Made by a program: the position numbers and the translations under genes. The notes under the pieces were generated by a model. That model was not told where the DNA came from and did not search any database. It saw only the letters and a list, made by a program, of their open reading frames with translations. DNA of 47,967 nt from Azohydromonas australica DSM 1124 (GTDB lineage Bacteria > Pseudomonadota > Gammaproteobacteria > Burkholderiales > Burkholderiaceae_C). Each line of letters opens with the position of its first letter. Within the stretch, counting starts at the first letter, position 1. Of the stretch, positions 43,829-47,967 are shown piece after piece. Location: the NCBI RefSeq assembly GCF_000430725.1, contig NZ_AUMO01000074.1:1-47967 (forward strand), in the 5' to 3' direction.

Positions 43829-44689
43829 TCAGCGCCGCAGCAGCCCGTGCGGGCGCCAGGCCAACAGCAGCGCCATGGCCACGAAGAAGAAGAGGCTGCC
43901 CCACTCGGAGGCCAGGTACTTGCTCGCGGTTTCGACACTGCCCAGCAGCAGCGCCGCGGCCAGCGTTCCCGGAATGCTGCCCATGCCGCCCACGGCCACC
44001 ACCACCAGCACCACCACCAGGTACTTCAGCGCGTAGTGCGGCTCCAGCGGCATGAGCTCGGCGCCGAGCACGCCGCCCAGTGCCGCCAGCCCCGCGCCGA
44101 AGGCGAAGGCCAGGCCGTAGACGAGCTGGATGCGGATGCCCAGCGCCGCAGCGGTGCCGCTGTTGTCCACCGCCGCGCGCAGCCAGATGCCGAAGCGCGT
44201 GCGCGTGAGCAGCAACCAGCTCAGGAGCGCCACGGCGGCGCCAGCGACGATCACCAGCACCCGCTGCGCCGGCAGCGTGCGCACCCCCAGGTCCACCGAG
44301 CCGGCCAGCAGCGGCGGCAGCGGGATGAGCTGCACCTGGTTGCCGAAGAACAAATTGACGGTGGCCACGAGGAAGAAGCTCAGCCCGATGGTGAAGAGCA
44401 CCTGCTCCAGCTCGCTGCGCCGGTACAGGCGGCGCAGCACCAGCGCCTCCAGCAGCGCGCCCAGCAGGGCCGTGCCCAGCACCGCCAGCAGCAGGCCCGG
44501 CCAGAAGCCCAGCCCCTGCTCGCGCATCAGCCACGCGGCCAGGTAGCCGCCGACCATGGCCAACGCCCCATGGCTGAGGTTGATGAAGCGCATCAGGCCC
44601 AGCGTGATCGACATCCCCACCGAGATGACGAACAACACCATGCCGTACGACACGCCGTCGATGAGGATGTTGAAGAAGGTTTGCAGCAT
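43829..44689 (-). CDS. livH: Branched-chain-type ABC importer permease LivH
   Basis: A 286-residue permease. The start 'MLQTFFNILIDGVSYGMVLF' is standard, and 'LGLMRFINLSHGALAMVGGY' and 'GVLGAELMPLEPHYALKYLV' with 'GGMGSIPGTLAAALLLG' are the family motifs. It has about eight membrane helices. It lies 78 bp after the binding-protein gene. Confidence 0.92.
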   Translation of the reverse strand: MLQTFFNILIDGVSYGMVLFVISVGMSITLGLMRFINLSHGALAMVGGYLAAWLMREQGLGFWPGLLLAVLGTALLGALLEALVLRRLYRRSELEQVLFTIGLSFFLVATVNLFFGNQVQLIPLPPLLAGSVDLGVRTLPAQRVLVIVAGAAVALLSWLLLTRTRFGIWLRAAVDNSGTAAALGIRIQLVYGLAFAFGAGLAALGGVLGAELMPLEPHYALKYLVVVLVVVAVGGMGSIPGTLAAALLLGSVETASKYLASEWGSLFFFVAMALLLAWRPHGLLRR

Positions 44690-44767
44690 GGCAACGCCCG
44701 GGGCGACCGCCTTGGGCAGCGGTACCCTGCAAGAAAAATTTGTGGGAAGGGAAGAAGGAGCCGCGGC

Positions 44768-45931
44768 TTACTTGGCGGCCAGCCCGTGGTCGGGCTGCGC
44801 TCCGAAGCTCTGCACCTCGCGGTTGACGAGCTGGCCGCCGCTGCGCTCGACCTTGCGCAGGTAGACGTTCTGGACGACGTGGCGCGTGGCTGGGTCGATC
44901 TTCACGGGCCCGCGAGGGCTTTCCCACTGCAGCGCCTTGGCTGCAGCCATGGCCTTCTCCGGGTCGCGCTTGCCGCCGGTGGCCTCGATCATCTTGTGGA
45001 TCACGGCCATGCCGTCCCAAGCGCCCACCGAGGCGTAGTTGGCCACCGCGTCGCCCGCCTTGGCCTTGAGCGCGGCGGCGAACTTGCGGTTGGCCTCGGA
45101 GTCGTGCGCCGCGGAGTAGTGGAACGCGGTGGTCAAGCCCAGCGCTGCGTCGCCGAACTTCTGCAGGTCGAACTCGTCCGTCTCGGCCGTGCCGTAGAAG
45201 GCTATGCCCGCCTGGCGCAGGCCGTTGTCAGCATAGGCCTTGACGAAGCCAAGGTTGGGCGGGCCACCGGGCAGGAAGGTGTAGACGGCCTGCGCGCCGC
45301 TGGCCTTGATGCGCTGCACGAAGGGCGCGAAGTCGGTGGTGGCCATGGGCATGCGCACCGAGCTCACCACCTCGCCGCCGTTGCGAACGAACTCCGTCTT
45401 GAAGGCATTTTCCGCGTCCACGCCGGGGCCGTAGTCGGTGACGGCAGTGGCCACCTTCTTCACGCCGTTCTTGGCCATCCACTGCGCCAGCGGCACCGTC
45501 ACCTGCCACAGCGTGTAGGACGTGCGCAGGTAGTAGTCCGACTTCGTCGTGATGTCAGAGGCCGCGGCGTTGAAGATGACGGTGGGCGTCTTGGACTGCT
45601 GGATCAGCGGTGCCACGGCCAAGGCGTTTGGCGTGAAGACGAAGCCGCCGAGATAGTCCACCTTGTCCTTGACGATGAGCTCCTGCGCCAGGCTGCGCGT
45701 GCCGGTCGGGTTCGGGCCGCTGGTGTCGCGGTAGATGAGCTCCACGTCGTGGCCGGAGAGCTTGCCGCCCTGGCTGGCGACATAGGCTTCCACCGCGTCC
45801 TTGAACAGCTTGCCGTAGTGCGCGTAGGGACCCGAGAAAGGTCCCACGATGCCCACCTTGACGGTGGCGGCTTGCGCTTGCGCGGCACTGATTGCGAAGA
45901 TGGCCGCCAGGGCCCACTTGAATGCTTGCAC
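44768..45931 (-). CDS. ABC importer periplasmic binding protein (LivJ type, aromatic-acid-like)
   Basis: A 387-residue type I periplasmic binding protein. The signal peptide is 'WALAAIFAISAAQAQA', followed by 'VKVGIVGPFSGPYAHYGKLF', 'VDYLGGFVFTPNALAVAPLI' and 'VKKVATAVTDYGPGVDAENA'. A GTG start at 45931 was chosen because AAGGAG precedes it by 8 bases and the signal peptide begins there; the open frame upstream includes promoter DNA with the MarR motif. It heads the importer operon. The pattern resembles binding proteins for aromatic acids rather than leucine, in line with the P450 system; the exact ligand is unknown. Confidence 0.88.
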   Translation of the reverse strand: MQAFKWALAAIFAISAAQAQAATVKVGIVGPFSGPYAHYGKLFKDAVEAYVASQGGKLSGHDVELIYRDTSGPNPTGTRSLAQELIVKDKVDYLGGFVFTPNALAVAPLIQQSKTPTVIFNAAASDITTKSDYYLRTSYTLWQVTVPLAQWMAKNGVKKVATAVTDYGPGVDAENAFKTEFVRNGGEVVSSVRMPMATTDFAPFVQRIKASGAQAVYTFLPGGPPNLGFVKAYADNGLRQAGIAFYGTAETDEFDLQKFGDAALGLTTAFHYSAAHDSEANRKFAAALKAKAGDAVANYASVGAWDGMAVIHKMIEATGGKRDPEKAMAAAKALQWESPRGPVKIDPATRHVVQNVYLRKVERSGGQLVNREVQSFGAQPDHGLAAK

Positions 45932-46009
45932 GGCTTTTCTCCTTGGCTTGGTCCATCCGACGCCGGTCGCAGGCGCGGATTGATGTGGCGCAAATATAGG
46001 CAGATCATT

Positions 46010-46024
46010 TTGATTTATCAACTA
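46010..46024. promoter_or_regulatory. Shared regulatory motif in the MarR/importer divergent region
   Basis: TTGATTTATCAACTA lies 79 bp before the binding-protein start and 131 bp before the divergent MarR gene. It differs at one base from the site upstream of the P450 operon. Its core is an imperfect 12-bp palindrome, as expected for a MarR dimer. Confidence 0.65.
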
Positions 46025-46154
46025 ACTGACCTACCAACTTTCCCTAGCGTCAACTCGTTTTCAACTGCAGTGGTGCTGTGCCTTGGGCTACAGTGACGGA
46101 GCGGTCCCTGTGGCTGCCGGTTTTTGTTAAGCAATCCTGAATGCACCAGACACC

Positions 46155-46742
46155 ATGCCCACTCGCCAAGCAACCTCAACCAAGGTGGCCGCGGCCGTCA
46201 CTCCCGTGACGGACACGCCCGCCGGCGTCGACCTGGAGAATTACGTCCCGGCCTACCTCACCTGGATTGCCAACAAGCTCTCCAGGGGGGCGTCGCAGCA
46301 TTACCTGGCCAACTTCGACGTGGGCATCGAGATCTGGCGCTGCCTGGTACTCCTGGCAGTGGAAAAAGAGGTGTCGGCACAGCAGATCTCCCGGGTCATC
46401 GGCCTGGACAAGGGCGCGGTGAGCCGCTGCTTCAAGGAAATGCAATCGCGTGGTCTGATCACGCTGGGGCTCGATGCCAACGATGGGCGGCTGCGCATGG
46501 CACGGCTGACGCCCAAGGGGCGCCGACTGCATGACCAGATCAAGGGCGTGGCGCTCGTGCGGGAGGAGGCCCTTCTGTCAGTGCTCACGCCCGAGGAACG
46601 CCAGACCCTCGTTGTCTTGCTGCGCCGGCTGCATGAAAACCTGCCGGAGGTTGAGGTGGCCACCGAGCGCTACTTGCAGGAGCACGGGCCTGCTGCGAAG
46701 AAACGTTCACGCCCCGCTGCAGCCATCCAGGACAGCGCCTGA
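46155..46742 (+). CDS. MarR-family transcriptional regulator
   Basis: A 195-residue MarR regulator. The dimerisation helix region 'YVPAYLTWIANKLSRGASQH' is followed by the winged helix (about residues 55-125): 'EIWRCLVLLAVEKEVSAQQI', 'IGLDKGAVSRCFKEMQSRGL' and 'LDANDGRLRMARLTPKGRRL', the last holding the wing. Family members respond to aromatic acids or their CoA thioesters and usually repress catabolic genes. It is divergent from the importer operon. It probably controls that operon and the P450 operon through the shared motif. A hairpin follows its stop. Confidence 0.9.
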   Translation: MPTRQATSTKVAAAVTPVTDTPAGVDLENYVPAYLTWIANKLSRGASQHYLANFDVGIEIWRCLVLLAVEKEVSAQQISRVIGLDKGAVSRCFKEMQSRGLITLGLDANDGRLRMARLTPKGRRLHDQIKGVALVREEALLSVLTPEERQTLVVLLRRLHENLPEVEVATERYLQEHGPAAKKRSRPAAAIQDSA

Positions 46743-46761
46743 GGCAGGCAAGCGCATTTCT

Positions 46762-46807
46762 CCTCAGCGGGGGCATCCTGGCCCGGCAGCAGGGCCGGGC
46801 GCTGAGG
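46762..46807 (+). terminator. Compound hairpin after the MarR gene
   Basis: The outer stem CCTCAGC (46762-46768) pairs with GCTGAGG (46801-46807). The inner stem GCCCGGC (46781-46787) pairs with GCCGGGC (46794-46800) around AGCAGG. It starts about 20 bp after the stop codon. No T-tract follows, so termination is likely but not certain. Confidence 0.5.
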
Positions 46808-46892
46808 CCGCTATGGTCGTGGAGCAGCTTCATTCCAAAGCGCTATTGAGAGTGAAACAAATGGCTGGGTCTGCCACTGCGGGGACACGGCC

Positions 46893-47393
46893 ATGTCGAG
46901 AACAGCGAGCGGTAGCGAAGTGCTGGAGCAGGCGCAGCAGGCGTTGCGCGAGGCCAAGACGGTGGAGGAGCTGCGCCAGGCGCAGGCGGTGGTACTGCCG
47001 CTGCTGTTGGGCCTGTCCATCGAGCAGACCGCTGCGGCGCTGGGCGTCTCAGTAGGCTGGGCGTGCCAGCTGCGCCGGCGCTTCATCACTGCGGGCCACC
47101 TCGTGCGGCGCACGCGGCCTGCGCAGGGGCCACGCGCTTACCTCAGTCGAGTCGAGGAAGAGGTCTTGCTGGAGCCCTTCGTCGAGCGTGCACGCCAGGG
47201 CCAGATCGTCGTGGCGGCCGAGATCCGCGCAGCGCTGGAGCAGCGTCTGGGCAAGCGCACGGCACCCTCCACGGTCTACAACTTGTTGCGCCGCCATGGC
47301 TGGCGAAAGCTCGCACCCGACCGGGTGCATCCGCAGGGCGATCCGCCAGCACAGCGGCGGTGGAAAAAAAAGGTTGCCCCGAAAACTGGCTGA
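46893..47393 (+). CDS. IS630-family transposase OrfA, right copy
   Basis: A 166-residue DNA-binding half starting 'MSRTASGSEVLEQAQQALRE', with helix-turn-helix 'LGVSVGWACQLRRRFITAGH' and 'TVYNLLRRHGWRKLAPDR'. It crosses the A8 run and ends at a TGA 20 nt later ('KKKVAPKTG'). One codon is lost relative to the left copy (RPAQ against APPQ region) and about a fifth of residues differ, so the copies diverged some time ago. Confidence 0.8.
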   Translation: MSRTASGSEVLEQAQQALREAKTVEELRQAQAVVLPLLLGLSIEQTAAALGVSVGWACQLRRRFITAGHLVRRTRPAQGPRAYLSRVEEEVLLEPFVERARQGQIVVAAEIRAALEQRLGKRTAPSTVYNLLRRHGWRKLAPDRVHPQGDPPAQRRWKKKVAPKTG

Positions 47394-47958
47394 GCTGCAG
47401 ACGAGGCCTTGGCGCGGCCTGAGCGAGCGCGCGCCGCTGCGCGTGATGTTCCAGGACGAGGCACGCTTCGGACGCATCGTGGATCTGCGCCGCTGCTGGT
47501 GCCCCAAGCCCTGGCGCCCCGTGTGTCGCGCCGTCGTCAGCCGTCAGTACACCTATGCCTATGCCGCTGCATCGATCAGCGACGGGCAACTCGACACGCT
47601 GGTGCTGCCACACGTCAACGCCGAGTGCATGCAGCTCTTCGTCGATGAAGTGGCGCGGCGCCACCCCAACGAGCGCATCGTGCTGGTCATCGACGGTGCC
47701 GGTTGGCATCACGAGGCGGCTGTGCAGTGGCCGCCCAACGTGCGACCGCTGTTCCTGCCGCCTTACTCACCCGAGCTCAACCCCGTGGAGCACCTGTGGG
47801 ACGAGTTGCGCGAGAAGTACTTCCACAACCGCTTCTTCGACAGCCTCGAAGCCGTCGAGAACCAGCTCGAACACGCGCTGCGCAGCCTCGAACACGATCC
47901 CCAGCGCGTGCGATCCATTACCGCTTGGTCTTGGATCATTACTTCACTTCCAAATTGA
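47188..47958 (+). CDS. IS630-family transposase OrfB, right copy
   Basis: The catalytic half, with DDE residues in 'FQDEARFGRI', 'IVLVIDGAGWHH' and 'NPVEHLWDELREKYF'. The relevant part starts after the A8 run at 47364-47371; a +1 frame change or transcript slippage there gives a fused protein of about 354 residues. The frame stops 9 bp before the element's end. The catalytic residues are intact. Confidence 0.8.
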   Translation: MHARARSSWRPRSAQRWSSVWASARHPPRSTTCCAAMAGESSHPTGCIRRAIRQHSGGGKKRLPRKLAELQTRPWRGLSERAPLRVMFQDEARFGRIVDLRRCWCPKPWRPVCRAVVSRQYTYAYAAASISDGQLDTLVLPHVNAECMQLFVDEVARRHPNERIVLVIDGAGWHHEAAVQWPPNVRPLFLPPYSPELNPVEHLWDELREKYFHNRFFDSLEAVENQLEHALRSLEHDPQRVRSITAWSWIITSLPN

Positions 47959-47967
47959 AGTTGGAAT

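Larger units (their letters stand above)
46832..47967 (+). mobile_element. IS630-type insertion sequence, right copy
   Basis: An 1136-bp element from ATTCCAA at 46832 to TTGGAAT at the last base of the window. It has the same two-frame layout, A8 run (47364-47371) and end sequences as the left copy, in the opposite orientation. Only the right-hand flank is outside the window, so target duplication cannot be checked; the left flank (GCTTC) has no TA. The element ends exactly at the window edge, so repeats of it may continue beyond. Confidence 0.75.

Noticed and set aside
43847..46096. A 749-codon open frame on the plus strand across the importer genes
   Set aside because: Antisense shadow of livH and the binding-protein gene; composition is Arg/Gln/His-rich.

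Overview
The window is GC-rich DNA from a betaproteobacterium, most likely Burkholderiales and probably Comamonadaceae or a close relative. This is inferred from the Omp32-like general porin, a tripartite-tricarboxylate (Bug) binding-protein remnant, PEP-CTERM proteins, a CYP199-like P450 and the overall gene style. No rRNA, tRNA or CRISPR array was seen. The sequence is a mosaic of intact operons separated by gene-poor stretches full of gene remnants, and it is framed by two inverted, related IS630-type elements (382-1519 and 46832-47967).

Left part (1-8 kb): the 5' part of an IS701-type transposase gene, an IS630 element, a chimeric SDR/3-hydroxyacyl-CoA dehydrogenase pseudogene, a DipZ-like thiol-redox protein, a Tat-exported epoxide-hydrolase-like enzyme, a divergent LysR regulator with a candidate operator, and a PAS-PAS histidine kinase.

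Signalling block (8.3-14.8 kb): an alpha-oxoamine-synthase-family PLP enzyme is followed by three translationally coupled genes: a TonB-dependent receptor, a YfiR-family periplasmic protein and a CHASE8-like/HAMP hybrid histidine kinase with two receivers. I read this as a possible small-molecule production and sensing circuit. It is the most interesting system here.

Decayed region (14.8-17.9 kb): a small Cys-rich protein, an IS1182-type transposase remnant with a perfect 21-bp inverted repeat, an orphan 19-bp palindrome and a dead cytochrome c gene. Next come a double-domain KaiC-like ATPase with its partner hybrid kinase (17.9-21.0 kb), a Bug-protein remnant, an MgtA-type P-type ATPase, two PEP-CTERM proteins, a GspG-like pseudopilin with an abnormal N-terminus, an XRE regulator with a palindromic operator candidate, and small membrane proteins.

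Right part (31-46.7 kb): an acyl-CoA-dehydrogenase-fold protein, overlapping arsC-arsH (no arsR or arsenite exporter in the window), an EamA exporter with a divergent LysR, and a catabolic module. The module holds a CYP199-like P450, its [2Fe-2S] ferredoxin and ferredoxin reductase, a porin, a complete branched-chain-type ABC importer and a divergent MarR regulator. The P450 and importer operons share a near-identical 15-bp motif about 75-80 bp before their first start codons, which suggests one MarR-controlled regulon for uptake and oxidation of an aromatic acid.
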